Of a DNA stretch of 64,000 nucleotides, positions 23,983 to 32,868 are shown in pieces (position 1 is the first letter of the stretch; every line of letters starts with the position of its first letter). The notes under the pieces were generated by a model, which was not told the origin of the DNA, made no database searches, and saw nothing but the letters and a program-made list of their open reading frames with translations. This DNA comes from Hymenobacter monticola. GTDB lineage: Bacteria; Bacteroidota; Bacteroidia; Cytophagales; Hymenobacteraceae. The DNA is taken from assembly GCF_022811645.1 (NCBI RefSeq), contig NZ_CP094534.1, positions 1,302,001-1,366,000 on the forward strand, written 5' to 3'. The position numbers and the translations under genes are program-made.

Positions 23983-24099
23983 CGTGACGCCTCACCCCCG
24001 GCCCCTCTCCCTAAGGAGAGGGGTGCCAGTCGACTCTTACGCGCATAACCGGTGCCCCCTCTCCCTGAGGAGAGGGGGTCAGGGGGTGAGGCGTCAACG
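23983..24099. repeat. CCCCTCTCC-family long hairpin element, copy 3
   Basis: GTGACGCCTCACCCCCGG at the left pairs with GGGGGTGAGGCGTCAAC at the right; inside are two CTCTCC..GGAGAG hairpins joined by GCCAGTCGACTC and GCATAACCGGTGCC words shared with copies 1 and 2. It lies between the kinase and the response regulator genes. Confidence 0.88.
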
Positions 24100-24122
24100 T
24101 CAGAACTTTTAAACCATGAACC

Positions 24123-25781
24123 ATGGCCACCGCTAAACCCATCATTCTCGCCGTCGACGACGACCCGCAGGTGCTGGCCGCCATTGCCCGCGACCTGCGT
24201 CAGGAGTTCAGCCAGGACTACCGCATCCTGCGCGTCAACTCCGGCCCCGAAGCCCTCGAAACCATCAAGGAGCTGCACGCTAAGGAAGAGCCAATGGCCC
24301 TGATTCTGGCCGACCAGCGCATGCCCCAGCTCGAAGGCGTGGAGCTGCTCACGGCCTCGCGCGAGTTTTTCCCCGATGCCAAGCGCGTGCTGCTCACGGC
24401 CTACGCCGACACCGAAGCGGCCGTGCGCGCCATCAACTCGGCCCGGCTCGACCATTACCTGATGAAGCCTTGGGACCCGCCCGAAACCCTGCTCTACCCC
24501 ACCCTGCACGACCTGCTGGCTGCTTGGCAGGCCACCAACAAGCCGCGCTACGACGGCATCCGGCTCATCGGGTTCCAATGGTCGCCGCTGTCGCACGAAC
24601 TCAAGGATTTCCTCAGTGGCTACATGGTGGGCTACCAGTGGCTCGACTACGAAACCAGCCCCGAAGCCCAGGCCCTGGTGAAAACTCGCGGCTTCGAGCC
24701 CACCGACTTGCCGCTCATCATCTGCGCCGACGGCAAAGCCGTGGCCAACCCCAGCAAAGCCGACCTGGCCAATCACCTGAACATCGCCAACCAGCCCCTG
24801 CAGGACATGTACGACGTGGTGGTAGTGGGCGCCGGCCCCAGCGGCCTGGCCGCCGCCGTGTACGGCGCCAGCGAGGGCCTGCGCACGCTCATCATCGAGC
24901 GCCAGACGCCCGGCGGACAGGCCGGCACCAGCTCGCGCATCGAAAACTACCTGGGCTTCCCCACCGGCCTGAGCGGCGCCGAGCTGGCCCACCGCGCGTG
25001 GACGCAAGCCGTGCGCCTCGGTGCCGAGCTCCTGGCGCCGCAGGAAGTTACCGACCTCTGCATTCAGGATGGCTACAAGGTGCTCACCCTCAGCGACGGC
25101 CGTGAGGTCAAAACCAAAGCCGTGGTGCTGACCACCGGCGTGAGCTACCGCACCCTCGACGTGCCGGGCATGGACCGCCTCAGCGGCGCGGGCGTGTACT
25201 ACGGCGCGGCCCGCACCGAGGCCCGCAGCTGCGACCAGCAGGACGTATACATCGTGGGCGGCGGCAACTCGGCCGGTCAGGCGGCCATGTACCTAGCCAC
25301 CTACGCCCGCAACGTCTACATCGTCATTCGCGGCGCTAACCTGGCCGCCAGCATGTCGGCCTACCTCATCGAGCAGATTCGCAACACGCCTAACATCGTG
25401 TTGATGCCCTTCTCGCAAATCAAGGAAGTGTGCGGCCAGGACCACCTCGAAGCCGTGATGGTCGACATCAACGGCACCGTGGAAAAGCGCGAGGCCCGCG
25501 CCCTCTTCGTCTTCATCGGCGCCAAGCCTAGCACCGAATGGGTGTGCGAACAAGTGGTGTGCGACGGCAAAGGCTACGTCCTCACCGGCCGCGACCTGGT
25601 GACGGACCCGCGCTACCCCCAAATCTGGAAGAAAGAACGGGAGCCCTACCTGCTCGAAACCTGCGTGCCCGGCATCTTCTCGGCCGGCGACAGCCGCGCC
25701 GGCGCCATGGCCCGCGTGGCCTCGGCCGTGGGCGAGGGCAGCATGGCTATCAAGTTCGTGCACCAGTACCTTGATGAGTAA
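24123..25781 (+). CDS. Response regulator fused to thioredoxin-reductase-like flavoprotein
   Basis: 552 residues in three parts. Residues 1-130 are a receiver domain with the acidic pocket VDDD (11-14), phosphoacceptor Asp64 (ILADQRMP) and Lys115 (YLMKPWD). Residues 141-225 look like a glutaredoxin/thioredoxin fold whose CxxC position reads SPLS. Residues 230-552 are a TrxB-like FAD/NAD(P)H reductase with GAGPSG (236-241), [21 protein letters not shown] and FSAGDSRAG. The TrxB redox CxxC is also missing (GAARTEA at that place). It is therefore probably not a classical disulfide reductase. The architecture is known in databases as a fused response regulator/thioredoxin reductase. It follows its kinase gene and would be switched by phosphorylation. 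Start at 24123 is clear. Confidence 0.9.
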   Translation: MATAKPIILAVDDDPQVLAAIARDLRQEFSQDYRILRVNSGPEALETIKELHAKEEPMALILADQRMPQLEGVELLTASREFFPDAKRVLLTAYADTEAAVRAINSARLDHYLMKPWDPPETLLYPTLHDLLAAWQATNKPRYDGIRLIGFQWSPLSHELKDFLSGYMVGYQWLDYETSPEAQALVKTRGFEPTDLPLIICADGKAVANPSKADLANHLNIANQPLQDMYDVVVVGAGPSGLAAAVYGASEGLRTLIIERQTPGGQAGTSSRIENYLGFPTGLSGAELAHRAWTQAVRLGAELLAPQEVTDLCIQDGYKVLTLSDGREVKTKAVVLTTGVSYRTLDVPGMDRLSGAGVYYGAARTEARSCDQQDVYIVGGGNSAGQAAMYLATYARNVYIVIRGANLAASMSAYLIEQIRNTPNIVLMPFSQIKEVCGQDHLEAVMVDINGTVEKREARALFVFIGAKPSTEWVCEQVVCDGKGYVLTGRDLVTDPRYPQIWKKEREPYLLETCVPGIFSAGDSRAGAMARVASAVGEGSMAIKFVHQYLDE

Positions 25782-25784
25782 AAC

Positions 25785-25875
25785 TTAGGGCAGGAGGGTA
25801 AGAGGGTAGGGGGGTAGGAGTTTGGCAAATACTGCATAACTCCTACCCCCCTACCCTCTTACCCTCCTGCCCTAA
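25785..25875. repeat. Perfect low-complexity inverted repeat (GGGTAAGAGGGTAGG words)
   Basis: Arms TTAGGGCAGGAGGGTAAGAG and onward are complementary to the right half ending CCCTAA at 25875, about 38 bp per arm around a TTTGGCAAATACTGCAT loop. The arms consist of GGGTA/GGAGG words. It lies between the convergent genes ending at 25781 and 25880 and can serve as a bidirectional terminator. Confidence 0.9.
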
Positions 25876-25879
25876 AAAA

Positions 25880-26758
25880 CTACTCCTCCAGCATCAGCTG
25901 TTCGGGCAGGTTCATCAGGTAGTCGCCGTAGCCGCTTTTGCGCAGCGGGGCGGCAATGGCGCGGAGCTGGTCGGCGTCGATGAAGCCCTGGCGGTAGGCA
26001 GCCTCCTCAATGGAACCCACTTTCAGGCCCTGGCGCTGCTCAATCACCTTCACAAATTCGCCGGCCTGCATCAGGCTTTCGAAAGTGCCGGTGTCGAGCC
26101 AAGCGGTGCCGCGGCCCAGGATGCCCACTTTCAGCGTGCCACGGCGCAGATACTCGCGGTTAACGTCGGTGATTTCGTACTCGCCGCGCGGGCTCATTTC
26201 CAGGTTTTTGGCGATTTCTACCACGTCGTTGTCGTAGAAATACAGGCCCGGCACGGCGTAGTTGCTCTTGGGTTGGGCCGGCTTTTCCTCAATGCTGAGG
26301 GCCTTCTTATTCTCGTCGAACTCGACCACGCCGTAGCGCTCGGGGTCGTGCACGTGGTAGGCGAACACCACGCCGCCCTGCGGGTCGTTGTTGGCTTTCA
26401 GCAGCTCCGAGAGGCCGGCGCCGTAGAAAATATTGTCGCCGAGCACCAGCGCCACCTTGTCTTTGCCGATGAAATCAGCGCCCAGCACAAAGGCCTGGGC
26501 AAGGCCATTGGGCACTTCCTGCACCACGTACTGAAAATCGCAGCCTAGGCTCTTGCCGTCGCCCAGCAGCTTTTTGAACTGCGCCTGGTCGTGCGGCGTG
26601 GTGATGATGAGTACTTCCCGAATGCCAGCCGACAGCAGAATCGACAGCGGATAGTAAATCATTGGCTTGTCGTACACGGGCATGAGCTGCTTCGAGACGG
26701 CCAGCGTGAGCGGGTGCAAGCGGGTGCCGGAGCCGCCGGCGAGGATAATGCCTTTCAT
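25880..26758 (-). CDS. rfbA: Glucose-1-phosphate thymidylyltransferase
   Basis: Converts glucose-1-phosphate and dTTP to dTDP-glucose, the first step to deoxysugars. The 292-residue protein has the nucleotidyltransferase signature [11 protein letters not shown] at residues 8-18, plus [19 protein letters not shown] and the [11 protein letters not shown] segment typical of RmlA. The ATG at 26758 gives the standard MKGIILAGG start; the open frame further upstream covers a hairpin. It is the promoter-distal member of a same-strand sugar-nucleotide block (rfbA, epimerase, rfbB, galE, dehydrogenase, acetyltransferase) whose genes are separated by long hairpins. Confidence 0.96.
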   Translation of the reverse strand: MKGIILAGGSGTRLHPLTLAVSKQLMPVYDKPMIYYPLSILLSAGIREVLIITTPHDQAQFKKLLGDGKSLGCDFQYVVQEVPNGLAQAFVLGADFIGKDKVALVLGDNIFYGAGLSELLKANNDPQGGVVFAYHVHDPERYGVVEFDENKKALSIEEKPAQPKSNYAVPGLYFYDNDVVEIAKNLEMSPRGEYEITDVNREYLRRGTLKVGILGRGTAWLDTGTFESLMQAGEFVKVIEQRQGLKVGSIEEAAYRQGFIDADQLRAIAAPLRKSGYGDYLMNLPEQLMLEE

Positions 26759-26766
26759 ATAATTGG

Positions 26767-26845
26767 AATTGTAGCCTGGACTCTGCGAGTCCGGGCATCG
26801 GGGAAGTTGACTCATGCCCGGACTCGCAGAGTCCAGGCTACAATT
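26767..26845. repeat. Inverted repeat GTAGCCTGGACTCTGCGAG
   Basis: Perfect arms of about 30 bp (AATTGTAGCCTGGACTCTGC and onward; complement ending at 26845) around a short loop. The inner part of each arm, CTGCGAGTCCGGGCAT, extends the stem. It separates rfbA from the upstream epimerase and touches the epimerase stop codon. Confidence 0.9.
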
Positions 26846-27852
26846 TAATTTCTTTCCTGAATGAAGCCCTGATTGGCCTTGAACCACTCCAGCGTCTGGC
26901 GCAGGCCTTCGCGGATGCGCACCTGCGGGTTGTAGCCCAGTAGGTTGCGGGCCTTGGAAATATCGGCCAGCGAGTCGCGGATATCACCGGCGCGGTCAGG
27001 GCCAAACTTCGGCGCCAAATCGGAGCCAGCTTCTTCGCGCAGGATGTCGTACATCTGCACCAGCGAGGTGCGGTCGCCCACGGCAATGTTGTAGACTTGG
27101 CCCAGGGCTTCGGGGTTCGTCACCAGCGCGGCGCGGATGTTAGCTTCCACGCAGTTTTCCACGAAGGTGAAGTCGCGGGTCTGGCCACCGTCGCCGTTGA
27201 GCGTGGGGGCCTCGTTGCGCAGAATGGCGTCGATAAACAGCGGAATCACAGCCGCGTAAGCCCCACCCGGGTCCTGGCGCGGGCCGAAGATGTTGAAGTA
27301 GCGCAGGCCAATGATTTCCATGCCGTAGGTACGGGCAAACACGTCAGCGTACAGCTCGTTGGCGTACTTGGTCACGGCATAAGGCGAGAGCGGCTTGCCA
27401 ATCCGGTCTTCCACTTTGGGCAGGCCGGGGTGGTCGCCGTAGGTTGAGCTGCTGGCTGCGTACACGAAGCGCTTCACGCCCGCGTTCTTGGCGGCCGTCA
27501 GCATCTGCACGAAGCCGCCCACGTTCACGTCGTTGGTCAGCACCGGGTCCTTGATGGAACGCGGCACCGAGCCCAGGGCGGCCTCGTGCAGCACCACGTC
27601 CACGCCTTCGCAGGCGTTGGCGCACACGGCCGCGTCACGAATGTCGCCGTCCAGAATTTCGAGCCGGTCATCGCCCGTAAACAGCGCCAGGTTTTTGCGG
27701 AAGCCGTTGGAGTAGTTATCCAGCGTCCGCACTTTTTTGACGCCGTATTTCAGCAGATACTCCACGATGTTGGAGCCAATGAAGCCCGCGCCGCCGGTCA
27801 CTAGAAAAATCAGGTTGTCGAGCGGCAGCTCGTGGAAAGGGGATTCGTACAC
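26845..27852 (-). CDS. UDP-N-acetylglucosamine / uronate 4-epimerase (WbpP/TviC-like SDR)
   Basis: 335-residue extended SDR with GGAGFIGSN near the N-terminus for NAD binding, the catalytic SSST...YAVTK pair and family blocks [25 protein letters not shown] and GDGGQTRDF. This combination is typical of WbpP/TviC, which interconvert UDP-GlcNAc and UDP-GalNAc or the corresponding uronates. The TviB-like dehydrogenase three genes away supports a role in making UDP-GalNAcA. A GTG at 27852 ([13 protein letters not shown]) is the likely start. The frame is also open from a TTG at 27933, but that part translates the low-complexity repeat. Confidence 0.9.
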   Translation of the reverse strand: MYESPFHELPLDNLIFLVTGGAGFIGSNIVEYLLKYGVKKVRTLDNYSNGFRKNLALFTGDDRLEILDGDIRDAAVCANACEGVDVVLHEAALGSVPRSIKDPVLTNDVNVGGFVQMLTAAKNAGVKRFVYAASSSTYGDHPGLPKVEDRIGKPLSPYAVTKYANELYADVFARTYGMEIIGLRYFNIFGPRQDPGGAYAAVIPLFIDAILRNEAPTLNGDGGQTRDFTFVENCVEANIRAALVTNPEALGQVYNIAVGDRTSLVQMYDILREEAGSDLAPKFGPDRAGDIRDSLADISKARNLLGYNPQVRIREGLRQTLEWFKANQGFIQERN

Positions 27853-27860
27853 TTTGGGAA

Positions 27861-27950
27861 TGTTGAGTTTTGAATGTTGAGTTTTGAGTGAAAGATTTAA
27901 AGAGTTGAATTTGAAGACAAACTCAACATTCAAACCTCAACACTCAAAAC
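27861..27950. repeat. Low-complexity inverted repeat (TGTTGAGTTTTGAA words)
   Basis: TGTTGAGTTTTGAATGTTGA on the left pairs with TCAACATTCAAACCTCAACA-type sequence on the right. Arms are AT-rich, made of 8-9-base words and imperfectly matched. It fills the spacer between the epimerase and rfbB. Confidence 0.82.
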
Positions 27951-27952
27951 TT

Positions 27953-29008
27953 CTAGCGCCCCGCGTACTGCTTGGCGTTGTAGTCTTGGTAGGCGCCGCT
28001 GGTTACGCTGTTGAGCCACTCCTCGTTTTCGAGGTACCAGTCCACGGTCTGGGCCAAGCCCTGCTCGAAGGTCACGGAGGGCTTCCAGCCCAGCTCGTTC
28101 ATGATTTTCGAAGAGTCGATGGCGTAGCGCATGTCGTGGCCGGCGCGGTCGGTCACGAACTTGATGAGCTTGCGCGAGGTGCCCACTTCCTGGCCGGTTT
28201 TCTGGTCCACCACGTCGCAGAGCAGCTCGATGAGCTTCAGGTTCTGCCACTCGTTCACGCCGCCGATGTTGTAGGTATCGCCGTTTTTGCCCTTGTGGAA
28301 CACCGCGTCGATGGCCGTGGCGTGGTCTTTCACAAACAGCCAGTCGCGCACGTTCTCGCCCTTGCCGTACACGGGCACCGGCTGGCCGGTGCGCAAGCGG
28401 TGAATGGCCAGCGGAATCAGCTTCTCGGGGAAGTGGTTGGGGCCGTAGTTGTTCGAGCAATTGCTCAGCTTAATGGGCAGGCCGTAGGTGTGGTGCCAGG
28501 CCCGCACAAAGTGGTCTGAGCTGGCTTTGGAGGCCGAGTAGGGCGAGCGGGGGTCGTAGCTAGTTTCCTCGGTGAACATCTCGGGGCCGAAATCCAGCGA
28601 GCCGTATACCTCGTCGGTGCTCACGTGGTAGAACACGTGGCCCTCGTAGCCGCCGGGCTGCCAGAGGTGGCGCGCGGCATTCAGCAAATTCACCGTGCCG
28701 ATGACGTTGGTTTTCACAAACGCCATGGGGTCGGTGATGCTGCGGTCGACGTGCGACTCAGCCGCGAGGTGAATCACCGCGTCGGGCTCCTCGTTGGCAA
28801 ACAGCTGGTCGATGAAGTTCTGGTCGGCGATGTCGCCCTTGATGAACTTGTAGTTCGACGCGTTTTCAATGTCGCGCAGGTTTTCCAGGTTGCCGGCGTA
28901 AGTCAGCGCATCGAGGTTGAGAATCTGGTACTCGGGGTACTTCGTGACGAAGAGCCGAACCACGTGGGAGCCAATGAAGCCGGCGCCGCCGGTGATGAGG
29001 ATTTTCAT
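27953..29008 (-). CDS. rfbB: dTDP-glucose 4,6-dehydratase
   Basis: NAD-dependent extended SDR forming dTDP-4-keto-6-deoxyglucose from dTDP-glucose, next after RfbA. The 351-residue protein shows [11 protein letters not shown] at the N-terminus, HLAAESHVDRSI, STDEVYG with the conserved Asp-Glu of the dehydratase, YSASKASSDH with catalytic Tyr/Lys, and NNYGPNHFPEKLIP. Length is normal. The ATG at 29008 starts MKILITGG. Because rfbC and rfbD are absent from the window, the product could feed rhamnose or another deoxysugar made elsewhere. Confidence 0.97.
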   Translation of the reverse strand: MKILITGGAGFIGSHVVRLFVTKYPEYQILNLDALTYAGNLENLRDIENASNYKFIKGDIADQNFIDQLFANEEPDAVIHLAAESHVDRSITDPMAFVKTNVIGTVNLLNAARHLWQPGGYEGHVFYHVSTDEVYGSLDFGPEMFTEETSYDPRSPYSASKASSDHFVRAWHHTYGLPIKLSNCSNNYGPNHFPEKLIPLAIHRLRTGQPVPVYGKGENVRDWLFVKDHATAIDAVFHKGKNGDTYNIGGVNEWQNLKLIELLCDVVDQKTGQEVGTSRKLIKFVTDRAGHDMRYAIDSSKIMNELGWKPSVTFEQGLAQTVDWYLENEEWLNSVTSGAYQDYNAKQYAGR

Positions 29009-29017
29009 AAAGGAGAG

Positions 29018-29103
29018 ATAGTGATATGGTGAAATGGTGAGTTAGGAGAAGGCTAAATGGCGGTGTGTTAGAACATCAGCTCACCATTTCGCCATCTCAC
29101 TAT
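29018..29103. repeat. Low-complexity inverted repeat (GGTGAAATGGTGAG words)
   Basis: Arms ATAGTGATATGGTGAAATGG.. (29018-29041) and 29080-29103 pair with one or two mismatches. The right arm runs into the galE stop codon, so the repeat supplies the end of the galE reading frame. Confidence 0.85.
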
Positions 29104-30122
29104 TTCGCCAATGTTTGCTGCCACTTCCAGGCACTGGCCAGCGAATCGGCCAGCGAAGTTTCGGTTTTGAAGCCCAGCACCTGCTCAGCCTTCGTGGCAT
29201 CGGCGTAGATGGCGGGCACGTCGCCGGGGCGGCGCGGGCCGATGCTGTAGTTCAGCCTCTGGCCGCTGGCTTTCTCGAAGGCCTGCACCACCTCTAGCAC
29301 CGAGTTGCCGTGGCCGGTGCCCACGTTGAAGGTTTCCACGGTGTCGGCGGCCTTGCGGTCGAGCAGGCGCTGCACGGCCACCACGTGCGCCTTGGCCAGG
29401 TCCACCACGTGGATGTAGTCGCGGATGTTGGTGCCGTCGGGCGTGTCGTAGTCGTTGCCGTAGATGGTCAGCTTCTCGCGGATGCCGGCAGCCGTCTGGG
29501 TGATGAAGGGCACCAGGTTGTTGGGCACGCCTAGGGGCAGCTCGCCAATCTTGGCCGACTCGTGCGCCCCAATCGGGTTGAAGTAGCGCAGCAGGATGGT
29601 GCGAATCTGGTTGTCGGGCGCGCCGGCCACGTCGTGCACAATGTCTTCACACATCTGCTTGGTGCGGCCGTAGGGCGACGAGGCCGGCTTGGTGGGCGTG
29701 GCTTCCGTCACGGGCAGCGCGTCGGGGATGCCGTACACGGTACACGAGGACGAGAACACCAGGTTTTCAACGCCTTGCGCCTTCATCACTTCCAGTAGCG
29801 TAAGCAGCGAGCCCACGTTGTTCTGGAAGTAAGCCAGCGGCTTCTGCACCGACTCGCCTACCGCCTTGAAGGCCGCGAAGTGAATGACGCCCTTGATGTC
29901 CTTCTCCGTCTCAAACACCTGCCGCAACGCTGCTGCGTCGCCGCAGTCAATGCGGTAGGTGGGCACCTTCGCGCCCAGAATGGCCTCAATGCCTGCCACT
30001 GCCGACTCCTGCGAGTTGCTGAAATCGTCGACAATAACGGGTTGAAAACCAGCCTGGGCCAGCTCTACCACCGCGTGGGAGCCAATATAGCCGGCACCGC
30101 CGGTCACGAGAATCTTGTTCAT
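29100..30122 (-). CDS. galE: UDP-glucose 4-epimerase
   Basis: 340-residue extended SDR that interconverts UDP-glucose and UDP-galactose. Motifs: GGAGYIGSHAV at the N-terminus, HFAAFKAVGES, SSSCTVYG, YGRTKQMCEDI with the catalytic Tyr and Lys, RYFNPIGAH and GTNIRDYIHV, all characteristic of GalE. The ATG at 30122 is the clear start. It lies in the sugar-nucleotide block and would supply galactose for the surface polymer. Low-complexity inverted repeats flank it on both sides. Confidence 0.96.
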   Translation of the reverse strand: MNKILVTGGAGYIGSHAVVELAQAGFQPVIVDDFSNSQESAVAGIEAILGAKVPTYRIDCGDAAALRQVFETEKDIKGVIHFAAFKAVGESVQKPLAYFQNNVGSLLTLLEVMKAQGVENLVFSSSCTVYGIPDALPVTEATPTKPASSPYGRTKQMCEDIVHDVAGAPDNQIRTILLRYFNPIGAHESAKIGELPLGVPNNLVPFITQTAAGIREKLTIYGNDYDTPDGTNIRDYIHVVDLAKAHVVAVQRLLDRKAADTVETFNVGTGHGNSVLEVVQAFEKASGQRLNYSIGPRRPGDVPAIYADATKAEQVLGFKTETSLADSLASAWKWQQTLAK

Positions 30123-30124
30123 TT

Positions 30125-30238
30125 TTGGTGCTTAGTTGTTGGTGCTTGGTGCTTGGTGCTTGGCATTGTAATAGTTAGTACTTGGAAGATGTCATTAGCT
30201 CATGGAGAGCCAAGCACCAAGCACCAACAACCAAGTAC
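30125..30238. repeat. Low-complexity inverted repeat (GGTGCTTGGTGCTTGG words)
   Basis: TTGGTGCTTAGTTGTTGGTG and following GCTTGGTG words on the left pair with CCAAGCACCAAGCACCAACA on the right around an AT-richer loop of about 45 bp. It occupies the spacer between galE and the 6-dehydrogenase. Confidence 0.87.
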
Positions 30239-30242
30239 CCGA

Positions 30243-31538
30243 TTACAGGCTCCAGTACTGCAGGTCCTTCATCTTGCCGCGATACAGGCCTTTGATGTCG
30301 ACCAACACGGCGTTGTCGGAGGTGATGGACTGGAAGTAGGCCTCGTCCTTTTCGGCGTAGGGCTTGTGGCTCACGGCCACAATCACGGCGTCGTAGTCTT
30401 TGCGCACATCGTCGTTGTGTGTCAGGCGGAAGCCGTATTCGTGGTGCAGCTCGTTGGAGTCGGCGTGCGGGTCCACGATGTCGACGTTGACGGAGAAGTT
30501 TTTCAACTCCTGAATCACGTCGGCCACCTTGGAGTTGCGGATGTCCTCCACGTTCTCCTTGAAGGTGGCGCCCATCACCAGCACGCGGCTTTTGGCCACG
30601 TCCTTGCCCTTCTTAATCATCATTTGCACCGTTTTGCGGGCGATGTATGCCCCCATGTTGTCGTTGGTGGTGCGGCCGCTCAAAATCACCTTGGCATCAT
30701 AACCCAGCTCCTTGGCCTTGTAGGTCAGGTAGTAAGGGTCGACGCCGATGCAGTGGCCGCCCACCAGACCGGGGCTGAACTTGAGGAAGTTCCATTTGGT
30801 GCCGGCAGCTTCGAGCACCTCGTAAGTATTGATGTTCATGCGGTCGAAAATCATCGACAGCTCGTTCATCAGGGCGATATTGACATCGCGCTGGGTGTTT
30901 TCGATGATTTTAGCGGCCTCGGCTACCCGGATGCTGCTGGCGCGGTGCACGCCGGCCTGCACCACCAGCTCGTAGACCTTGGCAATGACGTCGAGGCTTT
31001 CGTCGTCGCAGCCGGCCACCACTTTCACGATGCTCGTGAGCGTGTGCTCCTTGTCGCCGGGGTTGATGCGCTCGGGCGAGTAGCCCACTTTAAAATCGTT
31101 CGGGAACTTCAGGCCAGAGAGGCGCTCCATCACCGGGATGCAGTCTTCCTCGGTGCAGCCGGGGTACACGGTGCTTTCAAACACCACGTAATCGCCCTTT
31201 TTCAGCACCTTGCCCACCGACGACGAGGCGCCGAGCAGCGGCTTGAGGTCGGGCATGGCGTGCTCGTCGATGGGCGTGGGCACGGCCACAATGTAGAACT
31301 GCGCCTGGCGCAGCACTTCCAGCGAATCGGTGAAGGTAATGTCGCAGCCGTCGAAGGCTTCTTTTTCCAGCTCGCCGCTGGGGTCGATGCCTTGCTTCAT
31401 CTGGGCCACGCGGCCGGCGTTGATGTCGAAGCCGGTGACCTTCAGCTTTTTCGCGAATTCGAGGGCGATGGGCAAGCCCACGTAGCCGAGGCCGATGACG
31501 GCCAGGGTGGCCTCTTTGCGCAATAGTTGGTCGTACAC
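30243..31538 (-). CDS. Nucleotide sugar 6-dehydrogenase (TviB/WbpA-like UDP-HexNAc dehydrogenase)
   Basis: 431 residues. NAD-binding GLGYVGLPIALEFAKK at the N-terminus, VPTPIDEHAMPDL, ESTVYPG, and the catalytic cysteine motif GGHCIGVDPYYL place it in the UDP-glucose/GDP-mannose dehydrogenase family. The MYDQLLRKEATLAVIGLGY start and overall pattern match Vi-antigen TviB, which oxidises UDP-GlcNAc to the uronate. The start codon is a GTG at 31538. With the TviC-like epimerase it would yield UDP-GalNAcA. It sits 4 bp from the end of the acetyltransferase gene, so these two are cotranscribed. Exact sugar specificity is inferred. Confidence 0.92.
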   Translation of the reverse strand: MYDQLLRKEATLAVIGLGYVGLPIALEFAKKLKVTGFDINAGRVAQMKQGIDPSGELEKEAFDGCDITFTDSLEVLRQAQFYIVAVPTPIDEHAMPDLKPLLGASSSVGKVLKKGDYVVFESTVYPGCTEEDCIPVMERLSGLKFPNDFKVGYSPERINPGDKEHTLTSIVKVVAGCDDESLDVIAKVYELVVQAGVHRASSIRVAEAAKIIENTQRDVNIALMNELSMIFDRMNINTYEVLEAAGTKWNFLKFSPGLVGGHCIGVDPYYLTYKAKELGYDAKVILSGRTTNDNMGAYIARKTVQMMIKKGKDVAKSRVLVMGATFKENVEDIRNSKVADVIQELKNFSVNVDIVDPHADSNELHHEYGFRLTHNDDVRKDYDAVIVAVSHKPYAEKDEAYFQSITSDNAVLVDIKGLYRGKMKDLQYWSL

Positions 31539-31542
31539 GTAG

Positions 31543-32169
31543 TTAGATTTTCGAGGTTCGTTTTTCAGTTTTGAGGAGCGGGCGCACCGATTGTTCGTCG
31601 GCGCTGAGCTCGTATTGTTCGCCGCTTTCGGGGCAGGTGGCCTGGCGGTTGGCGTCGAAGGTGAGGCGGTGGCCGTAGGCGCTCATCCAGCCCTGCGGCC
31701 GGGCGGGCGCGCCGTATACGAGCGCATAGGCCGGAACGTCGTGCGTGACCACGCTGCCCGCGCCCACAAAGGCGTAGCGCCCCAGCCGGGTGCCGCACAC
31801 AATGGTGGCATTGGCCCCGATGGTGACGCCCTGCTCCAGGTAAGTAGTTTGGTACTGGCCGGCGCCCTTGCGGGGCACGGCACTGCGCGGGTTCTTCACG
31901 TTGGTGAACACCACCGACGGGCCCAGAAACACGTCGTCTTCGCAAATGACGCCGCCGTAGAGGCTCACGTTGTTTTGCACCTTCACGTTGCGGCCCAGCA
32001 CCACGCCGTCGGCCACGAACACGTTCTGGCCCAGGTTGCAATCCTCGCCAATGTCGGCCCCGGCCGAGACGTGGCAGAAGTGCCACACGCGGCTGCCCCG
32101 GCCCACGTGGCAGCCCTCGTCGAGGACGGCGGTGGGATGGGCGTAGTAATCGGGCGTAGAATGCGGCAT
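31543..32169 (-). CDS. Left-handed beta-helix N-acetyltransferase (WbpD/WlbB-like)
   Basis: 208 residues with hexapeptide repeats (VGRGSRVWHF, ADIGEDCNLG, VTIGANATIV) forming a left-handed beta-helix and the loop VVFTNVKNPRSAVPRKG typical of WbpD-like enzymes, which acetylate a UDP-3-amino-uronate. A short charged C-terminal extension follows. The matching aminotransferase and oxidoreductase (WbpE, WbpB) are not in the window. The ATG at 32169 lies 25 bp after a TACCTTTG element. First gene of the sugar-nucleotide block. Confidence 0.9.
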   Translation of the reverse strand: MPHSTPDYYAHPTAVLDEGCHVGRGSRVWHFCHVSAGADIGEDCNLGQNVFVADGVVLGRNVKVQNNVSLYGGVICEDDVFLGPSVVFTNVKNPRSAVPRKGAGQYQTTYLEQGVTIGANATIVCGTRLGRYAFVGAGSVVTHDVPAYALVYGAPARPQGWMSAYGHRLTFDANRQATCPESGEQYELSADEQSVRPLLKTEKRTSKI

Positions 32170-32193
32170 GCGGGCAAGCAAGGGATTGAAGCC

Positions 32194-32201
32194 GCAAAGG
32201 T
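32194..32201 (-). promoter_or_regulatory. TAnnTTTG -7 element for the sugar-nucleotide block
   Basis: On the minus strand this reads TACCTTTG, 24 bp upstream of the ATG of the WbpD-like gene. It is the likely start point for the acetyltransferase-dehydrogenase transcript and lies back-to-back with the plus-strand element at 32226. Confidence 0.6.
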
Positions 32202-32225
32202 AAGACGGGGCGGGGGTTGGGTTCG

Positions 32226-32233
32226 TACTTTTG
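32226..32233 (+). promoter_or_regulatory. TAnnTTTG -7 element for the Uma2-family gene
   Basis: TACTTTTG lies 26 bp upstream of the ATG at 32260 and diverges from the element at 32194-32201, giving a compact bidirectional promoter. Confidence 0.55.
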
Positions 32234-32259
32234 GGTAATTCCCTCAATTCGACTGCATC

Positions 32260-32868
32260 ATGGGCCTGCCCACGTTCAAACTTCCTGAAGAATTGGCTTA
32301 CGTTTCAGCTGATGACTACCTCGCGCTCGAACTCGAAGCCGAAACCAGGCACGAGTACGCCAACGGCCGCGTGTGGGCCATGACAGGCGCCGAGATGACC
32401 CACAACGACATCAACTACAATCTCAATCAGGTTATCGGCCCACAGTTGCGCGGGAAAGGCTGCAAAGCCAATATGAGCGACTTGCGGGTGCAAACGAAAA
32501 ACCGCTCTGGCTATCTGTATCCCGACACGGTGGTGATTTGCGGCACTCCTATGCTTTCCGATGAGGTGAAGCCCCGGTCCTTGACCAATCCGGTGCTGGT
32601 AGTAGAAGTGACGTCAGCCTCGACTGCTGAGCGTGACCATTACGAGAAGTTCGCGCTCTACCGGCATATTGATAGCCTGCGCCAGTACCTTATGCTCAGC
32701 TCCGAGGAGGTGCACGCCGAAATCTATACTCTGGACGAGCTGGGCCGCTGGATATACACCGAAACCCGCGACCTCAGCGCCGTGCTGGACCTGAGCAGCA
32801 TAGTCTGCCAGGTGCCGCTGGCGGAGGTGTATGCGGGGGTTGAGTTCGATTTAGAGACTAAAGAATAG
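32260..32868 (+). CDS. Uma2 family (DUF820) PD-(D/E)xK nuclease-like protein
   Basis: 202 residues. The family pattern is visible: EAETRHEYANGRVWAMTGAEMTH split as HEYANGRVWAM and AEMTHN, then YLYPDTVVICG with the catalytic Asp, and LVVEVTSAST with the ExT core of a PD-(D/E)xK fold. Uma2 proteins occur in large numbers in cyanobacteria and Bacteroidota and their role is unclear. No transposon feature is adjacent. Base composition is somewhat lower in GC than the neighbours. It converges on, and overlaps by 18 bp, the small membrane-protein gene at 32851-33231. Confidence 0.85.
   Translation: MGLPTFKLPEELAYVSADDYLALELEAETRHEYANGRVWAMTGAEMTHNDINYNLNQVIGPQLRGKGCKANMSDLRVQTKNRSGYLYPDTVVICGTPMLSDEVKPRSLTNPVLVVEVTSASTAERDHYEKFALYRHIDSLRQYLMLSSEEVHAEIYTLDELGRWIYTETRDLSAVLDLSSIVCQVPLAEVYAGVEFDLETKE

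Noticed and set aside
27853..27933. N-terminal extension of the TviC-like epimerase from a TTG
   Set aside because: It translates the low-complexity inverted repeat; a GTG at 27852 gives a family-like N-terminus.
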